Assembly: GCF_001083805.1 (NCBI RefSeq)
Contig: NZ_JXSK01000002.1
Span: forward strand, 186,001 to 250,000
From: Photorhabdus luminescens subsp. luminescens
GTDB lineage: Bacteria > Pseudomonadota > Gammaproteobacteria > Enterobacterales > Enterobacteriaceae
Reading direction: 5' to 3'
Length of the DNA: 64,000 nucleotides
Shown here piece by piece: positions 48,902-58,220 of this stretch. How positions within the stretch are numbered: the stretch's first letter is position 1; the number at the start of each line of letters is the position of its first letter. The notes beneath the pieces are model-generated. The model saw nothing but the letters and a program-made list of their open reading frames with translations. It was not told the DNA's origin and ran no database searches. Position numbers and translations under genes: made by a program.

Positions 48902-48931
48902 ATTCGCCCTTGTTTTATCCAGAGGTGGAAA

Positions 48932-49729
48932 GTGAAGAGAGTCAGTAACGAGAATGGGCGAGCATGCGGTGGATCAATGATTTACCCCTTCTGTTTCGCT
49001 CTGCTGCTAGGGGGGCTGCTAAAGGCGCATGCGGCGGAGAATCAAGGGTTATCGTTCTCCCCGATGCAGTTATCGTATGTCGCCAAAGATAGCCCGGGCG
49101 GCGTGACCCTCAGCATGACGAATCACACCGAACAAGGCTATCTGGTACAAGGATTTGTCAGCCCGATGGACCCCGATACCGGTCGCTTTGACACCAAAAC
49201 CGGGCAAGTTCCCCCTTTTGTTGTCCTGCCGCCGTTAAAACGGGTTGAGGCGGGCGGGAAATTCTCGTTTCGTATTCGCCAGCTTGGCGGGCAGTTGCCG
49301 CAGGATCGGGAATCAGCCTTTGTCGTCTCGCTACGAGCTATCCCCGGCGTCGCCGTACCGGACACAGAAGCACCGGAGCGCCAAACCGGCCAGCATTCGC
49401 AAGTGCAAGTCGCCTTACAGATGAATATTCGGCTGTTTTATCGTCCTCAGAGCGTCCCCGCCCGGGATAACGCCACGGTGGCTAAACAGGTGAAATTTTC
49501 CCTTCAGGGAACGCAATTGCAGGTGGAGAATCCCACGCCCTATTTTCTGACTTTTTCTGTCTTGAAAATAGGCACACAACATGCGGATAACCACACACGC
49601 CAAACGATGGTGCCCCCGAAAGGCATACAAACCTATTTGTTTCAAACCCATTCGTTTACTGCCGGGACACCGGGCCTGCTGGTCTGGCGTTTTCCCGGCG
49701 ACAGTCAGGATCGCCACGTCCCGTTATAA
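48932..49729 (+). CDS. Periplasmic fimbrial chaperone 3
   Basis: 265 residues from a GTG with AGAGGTGG upstream. The signal peptide ends near AHA (about 34). The fold is that of chaperones 1 and 2, but the first-strand region reads LSFSPMQLSYVAKDSPG, without the usual basic residue at the TRVIY position. The G1 region PPLKRVEAGGKFSFRIRQL carries extra charges. These differences suggest a specialised or weakened subunit-binding site. It lies 82 bases before the usher. Confidence 0.85.
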   Translation: MKRVSNENGRACGGSMIYPFCFALLLGGLLKAHAAENQGLSFSPMQLSYVAKDSPGGVTLSMTNHTEQGYLVQGFVSPMDPDTGRFDTKTGQVPPFVVLPPLKRVEAGGKFSFRIRQLGGQLPQDRESAFVVSLRAIPGVAVPDTEAPERQTGQHSQVQVALQMNIRLFYRPQSVPARDNATVAKQVKFSLQGTQLQVENPTPYFLTFSVLKIGTQHADNHTRQTMVPPKGIQTYLFQTHSFTAGTPGLLVWRFPGDSQDRHVPL

Positions 49730-49811
49730 ACCCGCCGCATCTGCGGACGGTGTACCGGCAAAGTGACCTAAAGATTAACAGCATAAGCTTAATTAGAAGC
49801 AGAGATGAGCT

Positions 49812-52454
49812 ATGGCAATAAACATTTTATTTCCGTCCGCACTGCGGGCGGGTAACCCACGTGCGCCCGGTCAACCGGGCCGTTTCCGGCCCCGTCCGGT
49901 GTACCTGTGTCTGCTGTGCTCACTGACGGCAACGGCCCTGCCCGCCTCGGCGCGGGAATACTTTAATCCCGCGTTCCTGATGGGCGCTGACGGTGAACGC
50001 AGTCATGTCGATCTCTCGGCGTATGAAACCGCGGGGTATGTCGCACCGGGACGCTATCTGGTCGATGTCTACATGAATCAGAATAAGGTGGACAACCGCG
50101 AGATTGAATTCAGGCTGATTAACAACCATCTTCAACCGGTATTAACGGTTGCGCAGCTAGAAGAATATGGGGTCAATGTTCGCGGGTTACCGGCTTTTAA
50201 GGGAAAAACCAACGACAGCCTCATTACCGATCTCACGAAACAGATCCCGCAGGCCCGCGCAACTCTGGATTTCGCCCGTTTACGTCTGGATCTGAGTGTC
50301 CCTCAGATCGCCATGCAGCCTCATCATTCCGGGATGGTCGATCCGTCACTGTGGGATAACGGCATTCCGGCCTTTTTGATGAACTACACCGTTAACGGTT
50401 CAGAAGGACGTTATGACGGTCAGGGAGTCGGCGGCGGATCACGCTCCCGCAATCTGTTCGCCTCTTTTCGCAATGGGTTGAATCTGGGCCCGTGGCGTCT
50501 GCGCAGCACGCAAACTTACAGTTACAACCGTCAGCGTAACGAGGGGCCCGCCGGTTTTTCCACACCGGCACAGACCCAATGGCAGGTGAGTAATACCTAC
50601 CTGCAACGGGATATCCAGTCACTGCGCAGTGAGTTCACGGCGGGTGAAACCTATACCGGCGGGGACATTTTTGACAGCATCCCGTTTCGCGGCATGAAAC
50701 TGGCTTCTGAGGAGGCTATGTTGCCTGACAGTCAGCGCGGTTTCGCCCCGGAGATAACCGGGGTGGCAAACTCCAATGCGCAGGTGACCGTCTCCCAGAA
50801 TGGTTATACCGTCTATCAAACCACGGTAGCGCCGGGGCCGTTTCGTTTCAACGATCTGTACACTACCGGGGGCGCGGGCGACCTGACGGTCACCATCAAA
50901 GAGGAAGATGGCAGTACCCGAGTCTCCACCCTCGCTGCTTCGTCTGTTCCGGTGATGCAGCGGCCCGGCGGCATTAAATATGAGTTGACGACCGGTCAAT
51001 ATCACGGCGGCAACCTCACCGATGGCAGCCGTTCCCCGGTATTTGCGCTGGGCACGCTGGTTTATGGCCTGCCGCACAATATCACCCTGTACGGCGGCGG
51101 GCTGGTCGCCGGCAACTACCAGTCGGGGGTATTAGGCGCGGGCGTGTCACTGGGGGTTTTTGGCGCCCTGTCTGCGGATGCGACGTTTGCCCGCGCCCAG
51201 TTACAAGGGGTTAAGGGTCAGGAAGGTCACCAGCAACAGGGCCAATCTTATCGGGTGAAATACTCCAAGAACTTGATCAGTACCGGGACCGGCATTGATT
51301 TGGCCGCCTACCGCTATTCCACTCAGCATTACTACAGTTTCAGTGATGTTAACAGCATGGGATACAGCCTGAATGAATATCAGGTCCCGTGGGCGCTTGA
51401 CCGACGTCAAAGCACCTGGCAGGTCAATCTGCGTCAGACACTGGGACGCTGGGGCAGTCTTTATGCCTCCGGGACGCGCAACGATTACTGGAATGGCCGT
51501 ACCGACAACAATCTGAGTCTGGGTTACAACGCCATGTTGATGGGGATCAGCTATAACCTGAGTTATAACATTTCTCGTATAAAAGGCGAGGGCCACTGGC
51601 CGGAGAACCGCCAGTTGTCATTGAATATGCAGATCCCGCTCAGTCTTTTTGGATCATCGTCGGCGTTACAGGGCGTTTATGCCCGCTATACCGCCTCGCG
51701 CGACTCGCAGGGTCATACCTCTCAACAGACCGGCATCAGCGGCATGTTATGGGATAATCGCCTGAATTATAACCTCCAGCAAGGCTGGGGACACAGCGGC
51801 CAGCAAAACAGCCGGTCTTTGTCTCTGGGTTATCAGGGCAGCCAGGGCAGCGTTAATCTGGGCTACAACGACAGCGCCAATAGCCATCATTTCACCTACG
51901 GAACTTCCGGCGCCCTCCTGATCCATCCTTACGGCGTGACGCTATCACGCTCATTAGGTGATGAAGCGGTGTTAGTCCGCGCACCCGGCGCAAAAGGGGT
52001 GACGGTCAGTAACGGCAACGTCCAGACTGACTGGCGCGGCTACGCCGTCCTGCCGGGCGGATCGGTCTACCATAAAAACACCATCAATCTAGATCCGTCC
52101 ACACTGCCGGACGGGGTTGATATTGACCAGACCAGTAAGAACGTTTACCCGACAAAAGGGGCAGTGACGCTGGCCAATTATCAGGTGCGCTTAGGCAGCC
52201 AGTTGCTGTTGACTTTGACACATCATGGCAAACCCGTGCCCTTTGGCGCCACGGCAACGCTAGCAGGTAACGCGGCTCAGGCCGGCGGCGGCATTGTGGG
52301 CGATAACGGCCGGGTTTATCTGAGCGGCATGCCGCCCGCCGGTCATGTGAAAGTCAAATGGGGAAACGGGGCAAATCAACAATGCACCACCCGTTATCAG
52401 GTGTCGTCCGATACCCCCGGACAACTGGTGCAGGCCGATGCCGTATGTCTATAA
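49812..52454 (+). CDS. Outer-membrane fimbrial usher
   Basis: 880 residues. Signal peptide to about 47 (ending ASA), then EYFNPAFL, the usual N-terminus of FimD/PapC ushers. The N-terminal chaperone-binding domain (about 48-170), the 24-strand barrel with plug (GVANSNAQVTVSQNG, YTTGGAGDLTVTIKEEDGS near 330-370) and the two C-terminal domains (GAVTLANYQVRLGSQLLLTL, final Cys near 860 and 879) are all in place. It secretes and assembles subunits delivered by the three chaperones. GC content is high for this window. It overlaps the 5' part of the adhesin reading frame but not its likely start. Confidence 0.95.
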   Translation: MAINILFPSALRAGNPRAPGQPGRFRPRPVYLCLLCSLTATALPASAREYFNPAFLMGADGERSHVDLSAYETAGYVAPGRYLVDVYMNQNKVDNREIEFRLINNHLQPVLTVAQLEEYGVNVRGLPAFKGKTNDSLITDLTKQIPQARATLDFARLRLDLSVPQIAMQPHHSGMVDPSLWDNGIPAFLMNYTVNGSEGRYDGQGVGGGSRSRNLFASFRNGLNLGPWRLRSTQTYSYNRQRNEGPAGFSTPAQTQWQVSNTYLQRDIQSLRSEFTAGETYTGGDIFDSIPFRGMKLASEEAMLPDSQRGFAPEITGVANSNAQVTVSQNGYTVYQTTVAPGPFRFNDLYTTGGAGDLTVTIKEEDGSTRVSTLAASSVPVMQRPGGIKYELTTGQYHGGNLTDGSRSPVFALGTLVYGLPHNITLYGGGLVAGNYQSGVLGAGVSLGVFGALSADATFARAQLQGVKGQEGHQQQGQSYRVKYSKNLISTGTGIDLAAYRYSTQHYYSFSDVNSMGYSLNEYQVPWALDRRQSTWQVNLRQTLGRWGSLYASGTRNDYWNGRTDNNLSLGYNAMLMGISYNLSYNISRIKGEGHWPENRQLSLNMQIPLSLFGSSSALQGVYARYTASRDSQGHTSQQTGISGMLWDNRLNYNLQQGWGHSGQQNSRSLSLGYQGSQGSVNLGYNDSANSHHFTYGTSGALLIHPYGVTLSRSLGDEAVLVRAPGAKGVTVSNGNVQTDWRGYAVLPGGSVYHKNTINLDPSTLPDGVDIDQTSKNVYPTKGAVTLANYQVRLGSQLLLTLTHHGKPVPFGATATLAGNAAQAGGGIVGDNGRVYLSGMPPAGHVKVKWGNGANQQCTTRYQVSSDTPGQLVQADAVCL

Positions 52455-52602
52455 GCGTGACCTTCATATGGGCAGCTTGACCTGCGCGCCCGGTAAAACA
52501 TCACCTGTCTCGCGTTTGCCTCCGGAACACAGCCAAAAGAGCGGTTATCCCCGGAAGTTAGACCCGCGATTTGAACAGATGAATAATTTGGAGAGAAGAA
52601 GG

Positions 52603-53757
52603 ATGTTAAATACTGAACGTTTGTGGGGCAGTCATGTCGAAAACCCGGTCCCAACCCTTATGGGCCTGGGAGTATCACTGCTCTTTTTATTCACCGCTTT
52701 GCCACTCCAGGCAACAGAGACTTATCAGGACTGTGAGGCTGAATTGGTGCATATGGTTCGCAATGTCACCGGTTATGCAATGGCGCCAAACAACAAAGAT
52801 AAGCGGGATTATTCACGTGATGAAATAGTGGGCTATACCACCAGCGGCCCGCTTGATTGGTCGACAACCTGTCGTGTCCCTGCCGGAACGCAGTTTATGG
52901 CCTACACCGTGGGATCGGGCGCCAGCCCATTACTCTCTTCGTCGTCACCGAGTAGCGCCCGAGTAGGTCGAACCGGTGACTTTACCGTCGATATCGGGCA
53001 ATCTTCACTCTCTTGCCAGACGCATGGTTCAGCCAATACTTACCACACCGCCAATCTGGCAACCGGGAATAGCGGCGTGAACCTTCCTTGCGTCCCGGAT
53101 GCTGACGGTCTGGTTGATATCAGCGTTCGCACGGTGACCGGGGCGATTTACCCGGACAGTGACGGCAATTTCAATGCAAAACCGGGGGGAAGTCATTTGT
53201 CAGTGGGCTCGATCGGCTGGACTCCAGCGGCAATATCGGGGCCTAACGGCATGCTGAAACCCCTGTGGACCACCGTCATCCTCTCATCCGTTAAAAAGCC
53301 GTCCACCTGTGCCGTTGTCCTTACCCCGCCATCGGTGAATTGGGGAACAGTGAAGAGAGCCGGTAAAAAAGCGGGAGATCCACTGGAATCAGCCAGGCAA
53401 ATAGGGATAAACAGCACCTGTTCCGGCGATGACGAGGTCTTTCAACATTCACGCCTACTCTACCGAATTGATGGGCCATTTGTGCCGGGTAAACCGAATG
53501 CGCTGGCCTCGTCAATAGATCAGGTCGCCTTTGCGTTCTTCGATTCTGCCAATAACCCCTTATCACTCAGTACCGGGCACCGAGGTTCAGGAGAAAACGC
53601 GAGATACGTTAAGCGAGGGGACGATAGCTATACGGCATCAACGCAAGTATCCGTTGTACCCATTCTGATGAAGGCGGATGGCGCCGGAGGACTAGCCCAG
53701 GCTGTCGCTGTTATTTCAGTCTGGTCGGATGTTAATTTCATCGAACCTTCTGCTTAG
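52603..53757 (+). CDS. Putative fimbrial tip adhesin
   Basis: 384 residues from the ATG at 52603, preferred to the ATG at 52438 inside usher codons because GGAGAG stands before it and a signal peptide follows (ending LQA, about residue 37). The mature protein is two-domain: an N-terminal part (about 40-240) with cysteines in YQDCEAEL, TTCRVPAG, LSCQTHG and LPCVPD, and a pilin-like C-terminal part (STCAVVLTPPSVNWG to the end, with a second Cys in NSTCSGDD). That is the plan of tip adhesins placed after the usher, with an N-terminal receptor domain and a C-terminal pilin domain. The receptor is unknown. It is last in the operon, followed by a hairpin. Confidence 0.82.
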   Translation: MLNTERLWGSHVENPVPTLMGLGVSLLFLFTALPLQATETYQDCEAELVHMVRNVTGYAMAPNNKDKRDYSRDEIVGYTTSGPLDWSTTCRVPAGTQFMAYTVGSGASPLLSSSSPSSARVGRTGDFTVDIGQSSLSCQTHGSANTYHTANLATGNSGVNLPCVPDADGLVDISVRTVTGAIYPDSDGNFNAKPGGSHLSVGSIGWTPAAISGPNGMLKPLWTTVILSSVKKPSTCAVVLTPPSVNWGTVKRAGKKAGDPLESARQIGINSTCSGDDEVFQHSRLLYRIDGPFVPGKPNALASSIDQVAFAFFDSANNPLSLSTGHRGSGENARYVKRGDDSYTASTQVSVVPILMKADGAGGLAQAVAVISVWSDVNFIEPSA

Positions 53758-53771
53758 TTATTGCGATTGTT

Positions 53772-53791
53772 GCAGCGCCAGTCGGCGCTGC
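53772..53791 (+). terminator. Hairpin after the fimbrial operon
   Basis: GCAGCGCC-AGTC-GGCGCTGC, a perfect 8-bp GC-rich stem, 14 bases after the adhesin stop. No U tract follows, so it may slow polymerase or protect the transcript end. Confidence 0.6.
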
Positions 53792-53859
53792 ATAAACCGG
53801 CTCTAATAGCTAAAGGGATGAATAAAACCCGAACCAATCAGAGTCATTAAGCCAACGAA

Positions 53860-54714
53860 TCAAACCAATGCCCCATAAATTGTCAGTAAGGCAACGACAA
53901 CGATGATAGAGAAAGTCACTTTTTTCGCCAATATCACTGCTGCAATAGGCGTTTGAATTGAATCAAGATGAGGTTCGCGACTTAATGAAAACTGAGCAAG
54001 CTGACAGAGCACTTTATATTGTGAGGTTCTTAAATCACTAAGAGAAGCAACCCACGCCGGTAAAGCTCGTTCACCATGCCCTAATAAAGCATAAGTAACG
54101 CCAGCCAGACGAACGGGAATCCAATCCAACCAATGCAACAAGCCATCAACGCCAGATTGAGCTCGCTGAACCGGCGTACCATATTGTGCCAACCATCCCT
54201 GATAAGCTCTTAAGAAACAATATCCCATTAAAGCAACCGGCCCTAATTCACCCGCCACAATCAACCAAAAAATCGGCGCCAGATAATAGCGAAAATTTAT
54301 CCATAGCAACGCATTTTGTATCTCTCGCAACATATTCTCTTTGCTGGCATCAGAAGGTAAACCATGAATAATTGCGAGACGCGTAAGATATTCTCTTTGT
54401 TGTTCCCTGTTATCCTGATGAACAGTACGAAAATATTCACGATAATCATGCCGTAAGCGCCCTGCCCCGATGCACAGCAAACAAATGAATACCCATAAAA
54501 CCAGTTCAAAAATACCGAACATAAAATCGTTTAATATTTCAATTAATAGCCATGTAATCATCATGACTACTAACGTCATTAAAAGGCTTTTCCATAACGA
54601 AAAAGACTTCAAATTGGTAAACAATGGCTCAAGACGGTGCTCCAATTGCCAATGGTCACCCATTTTAAAAACCCGTTCCCATGCCAACACTAACAACAGT
54701 ATAAAGAGAGTCAT
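53860..54714 (-). CDS. ampE: AmpE inner-membrane protein
   Basis: 284 residues from ATG at 54714 (MTLFILLLVLAWERVF, matching E. coli AmpE), with AGGAG upstream and an ATGA overlap with the stop of the ampD remnant. It is a multi-spanning inner-membrane protein suggested to sense cell-wall or beta-lactam signals; its role is uncertain. The block QNALLWINFRYYLAPIFWLIVAGELGPVALMGY and the end VALLTIYGALV are conserved (quoted here as landmarks only). It normally follows ampD in an operon; here ampD is a remnant, so the promoter of ampE must be elsewhere, perhaps in the repeat. Confidence 0.95.
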   Translation of the reverse strand: MTLFILLLVLAWERVFKMGDHWQLEHRLEPLFTNLKSFSLWKSLLMTLVVMMITWLLIEILNDFMFGIFELVLWVFICLLCIGAGRLRHDYREYFRTVHQDNREQQREYLTRLAIIHGLPSDASKENMLREIQNALLWINFRYYLAPIFWLIVAGELGPVALMGYCFLRAYQGWLAQYGTPVQRAQSGVDGLLHWLDWIPVRLAGVTYALLGHGERALPAWVASLSDLRTSQYKVLCQLAQFSLSREPHLDSIQTPIAAVILAKKVTFSIIVVVALLTIYGALV

Positions 54715-54840
54715 TCTTTCTGCTCCTGCAACAATTGCTGGTAATGTATCCAATCGAAATAAAGCCCCAGATCAATTTTTCTTTCCGAAGCAACGTCACT
54801 TTAACCAGTGATATGCCCTTTTACATCCGGGTCTGCCTGT
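54711..54840 (-). pseudogene. ampD: ampD remnant, C-terminal end only
   Basis: The last 43 codons of AmpD (N-acetyl-anhydromuramyl-L-alanine amidase) remain in frame: QADPDVKGHITG, then TAA where a His codon (TGH) is expected, then SDVASERKIDLGLYFDW and HYQQLLQEQKE. These align with the C-terminus of E. coli AmpD (TGHCDIAPDRKTDPGP...FDW), including the Asp-rich zinc region, but the His zinc ligand is replaced by the stop. The stop codon overlaps the ampE start (ATGA) as in intact operons. At its upstream edge it meets a 125-bp repeat exactly; the first roughly 140 codons are missing between the repeat and nadC. AmpD recycles muropeptides and keeps ampC-type beta-lactamases repressed. Confidence 0.88.
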
Positions 54841-54965
54841 ATACCCGTTATCTTTCAAGTTGCCTCTTTGTTGGCTGCACCCACTCACCCCGGTCACATA
54901 GTTATCTATGCTCCCGGGGATTCGCTCCCTTGCCGTCGCGATGCATCTTGAAATCCATAGGGTAT
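54841..54965 (-). repeat. 125-bp MITE-like repeat, copy A
   Basis: Begins ATACCCGTTATCTTTCAAG and ends CTTGAAATCCATAGGGTAT, so its ends are imperfect inverted repeats (ATACCC...TTTCAAG). It is nearly identical to the reverse complement of 56622-56746. Non-coding. One end abuts the ampD remnant. The strand is set opposite to copy B. Confidence 0.9.
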
Positions 54966-55010
54966 AAATCATTGTGTCAATACAACAAAGCTCGTACTAA
55001 ATCTAGATAA

Positions 55011-55985
<975 letters not shown>

Positions 55986-56186
55986 TTAGCAATAATAATA
56001 TTGATGGTGGTGTAAATCAGCAATGAGTAGCTAGAAAATTTGCGAACACCACCGTAAATATTTTTGCAAACTTTGCAATTTAGAAAAATTTTTTCGAGTC
56101 AATTCCATAACCTCCATATATCCTATTTCATTTTTTTCTCTTTCCTTCATTCTCTATATCGCAACACCACAACACGGAGAAAAAAT

Positions 56187-56609
56187 ATGCGACAACAAGG
56201 ATTTACTTTAATGGAGATTATGGTTGCTATTGCTATCATTTCCATCTTAAGTGCTATTGGCATTCCGAGTTATCAAGGATATATTCAGAAAGCCGCTTTA
56301 ACAGATATACTACAAAATATTGTACCTTATAAATCAGGTATAGAACTTTGCAGTTTTGAAATTGAAGATTTCAATGGTTGCAATGCAGGAGCAATGTCAA
56401 TCCCCAAAGAACATAACAGCAGATATATCGAAAATATTTCAGTTAAAAATGGGGAAGTTACCATTAACGGGAAACAGAGTCTTAAAAACCTCAGTGTTAT
56501 ATTAAAGCCGACACTAAATACACAAACAGGCGTAATTAAATGGAATATTAAATGTGAATCAGCAAACAGTTCATTAAAAAACCGTTGCCAGGAAATACTT
56601 GAATTTTAA
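56187..56609 (+). CDS. ppdD: Type IV prepilin (PpdD-like)
   Basis: 140 residues from the ATG at 56187 (MRQQGFTLMEI), with CGGAGA upstream. The frame extends upstream without a ribosome site. The short basic leader is cut before Phe by prepilin peptidase (G/FTLMEIMVAIAIISILSAIG), and the Glu at mature +5 is present. The hydrophobic N-terminal helix and a C-terminal region with two or more cysteines (ELCSFEI, GCNAG, KCESA, RCQEI) are typical of pilins. hofB and hofC follow after a repeat. It forms the only pilin gene here; the rest of the machinery (pilQ, pilD) is not in the window. Confidence 0.9.
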   Translation: MRQQGFTLMEIMVAIAIISILSAIGIPSYQGYIQKAALTDILQNIVPYKSGIELCSFEIEDFNGCNAGAMSIPKEHNSRYIENISVKNGEVTINGKQSLKNLSVILKPTLNTQTGVIKWNIKCESANSSLKNRCQEILEF

Positions 56610-56621
56610 TTCATTACTCTT

Positions 56622-56746
56622 ATACCCTATGGATTTCAAGATGCATCGCGACGGCAAGGGAGCGAATCCCCGGGAGCATAGATAACTATATGACCGGGGT
56701 GAGTGAATGCAGCCAACAAAGAGGCAACTTGAAAGATAACAGTTAT
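56622..56746 (+). repeat. 125-bp MITE-like repeat, copy B
   Basis: Near-identical to copy A in opposite orientation, beginning ATACCCTATGGATTTCAAG. It lies between ppdD and hofB, 12 bases after the ppdD stop. Only a few substitutions separate the copies (for example CACCCACT / CATTCACT and CATAG / ATATAG). Confidence 0.9.
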
Positions 56747-56775
56747 ATCAATATATATTTATACAGGAAGCAACG

Positions 56776-58218
56776 ATGAACTCACTTTCAACAGCAGAAA
56801 ACACATTGATGGAAAGAGAAATCCATGATATTTGTCAACGCCACCAATCTGTTGTAATAAAAAAAGATGATAATACGATAACAATCGCCAGCAGCGAATT
56901 GCCTAATGATGATTTATTATCAGCATTACGCTTTATTTCTGGGAGTATCGTTAATGTGGAAATTTGGCCACTGGCAAGGATAGAATCAATATTACATCAA
57001 AATACTTCGCTGAGTCGTGTACCAGAGGAAGAATCCGCGTTATTACCACTTATAGCTGATACCAATACAGATGAAAATGATGCGCCCGTTATTCAACTTA
57101 TTAATCAAACTTTATTAACTGCAATTCAACGACGTGCATCCGATATTCATTTTGAACCATTCCAACAAGGTTATCGTATTCGTATCCGGGTTGATGGCGC
57201 ATTACACCCCTTGTCTTCGCCATCTTCTCAAATGAGCGCAAGCATTGCCGCGCGCCTTAAAATAATGGCGAAATTGAATATTGCTGAAAAACGGCTACCT
57301 CAAGATGGACAATTTGATTGGTCTGATACCCGACACAATTATGCTATCCGTATGGCAACTTTGCCGACAATACATGGAGAAAAAGTTGTACTGAGGATAT
57401 TAAATACAATGCAACAATTGTCGCTAAATCAACTAGGTATTCCTGATCCATTATTAAATCAGCTTCGACAAAAACTCGCATTACCACAAGGAATGATTTT
57501 AGTCACTGGCCCGACAGGTAGCGGAAAAACCGTGACTTTATATAGCTGTTTACAACATCTGAATCAGAATAAAAAGAATATTTGCAGTGTAGAAGACCCA
57601 GTAGAGATCCCATTAAACGGCGTTAACCAGACACAAACTAACAGCAAAATTGACCTCAATTTTGCCAAAGTATTACGGGCGCTGCTACGCCAAGATCCTG
57701 ATGTCATTATGGTGGGAGAAATACGTGATAGCGAAACAGCCGAAATTTCAGTAAAAGCGGCACAAACAGGTCATCTGGTTCTTTCTACATTGCACACTAA
57801 TTCAACCATAGATACATTATCCCGCCTACAAAATCTGGGTATTTCAGGTTATATGGCTGCTTCTTGTATCAAATTAATTATCGCCCAACGGCTTGTTAGA
57901 AAATTATGTCTTCATTGTCGTAAACAACAAACAGAAGAAATTATTATTAACACCGAAAATAATTCTCTCTTTATTAAGCAATGGCTGGCCGTTGGTTGCG
58001 AGCACTGTTTTTCCGGTTATTATGGCCGAACAGCCATTTATGAGTTTTTAGAAATAACAGATGATATTCAACAAATATTATCAGAACAGAACTCTCAAAA
58101 TGCACAAAAAATCATTATATCTCAAAGAAAAGAAACTTTACTTTCATCTGGTATTTTATTAGTGGAACAAGGCATCACTACATTAGAAGAAATTTATCAA
58201 GTTACAGGTCAGGAGTAA
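56776..58218 (+). CDS. hofB: Type IV pilus assembly ATPase HofB (GspE/PilB)
   Basis: 480 residues, GspE/PilB family. It powers pilin extrusion from the cytoplasmic membrane. Walker A is GPTGSGKT near residue 250, the Asp box is DPVEIPL, Walker B is DPDVIMVGEIRD, and His box LSTLHTNS follows. A C-terminal zinc motif has two CxxC pairs (KLCLHCRK, GCEHCFSG), as in PilB. GGAAGC precedes the ATG. hofC begins 2 bases after its stop, so the two are coupled. The copy B repeat lies just upstream and may affect expression. Confidence 0.95.
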   Translation: MNSLSTAENTLMEREIHDICQRHQSVVIKKDDNTITIASSELPNDDLLSALRFISGSIVNVEIWPLARIESILHQNTSLSRVPEEESALLPLIADTNTDENDAPVIQLINQTLLTAIQRRASDIHFEPFQQGYRIRIRVDGALHPLSSPSSQMSASIAARLKIMAKLNIAEKRLPQDGQFDWSDTRHNYAIRMATLPTIHGEKVVLRILNTMQQLSLNQLGIPDPLLNQLRQKLALPQGMILVTGPTGSGKTVTLYSCLQHLNQNKKNICSVEDPVEIPLNGVNQTQTNSKIDLNFAKVLRALLRQDPDVIMVGEIRDSETAEISVKAAQTGHLVLSTLHTNSTIDTLSRLQNLGISGYMAASCIKLIIAQRLVRKLCLHCRKQQTEEIIINTENNSLFIKQWLAVGCEHCFSGYYGRTAIYEFLEITDDIQQILSEQNSQNAQKIIISQRKETLLSSGILLVEQGITTLEEIYQVTGQE

Positions 58219-58220
58219 TA

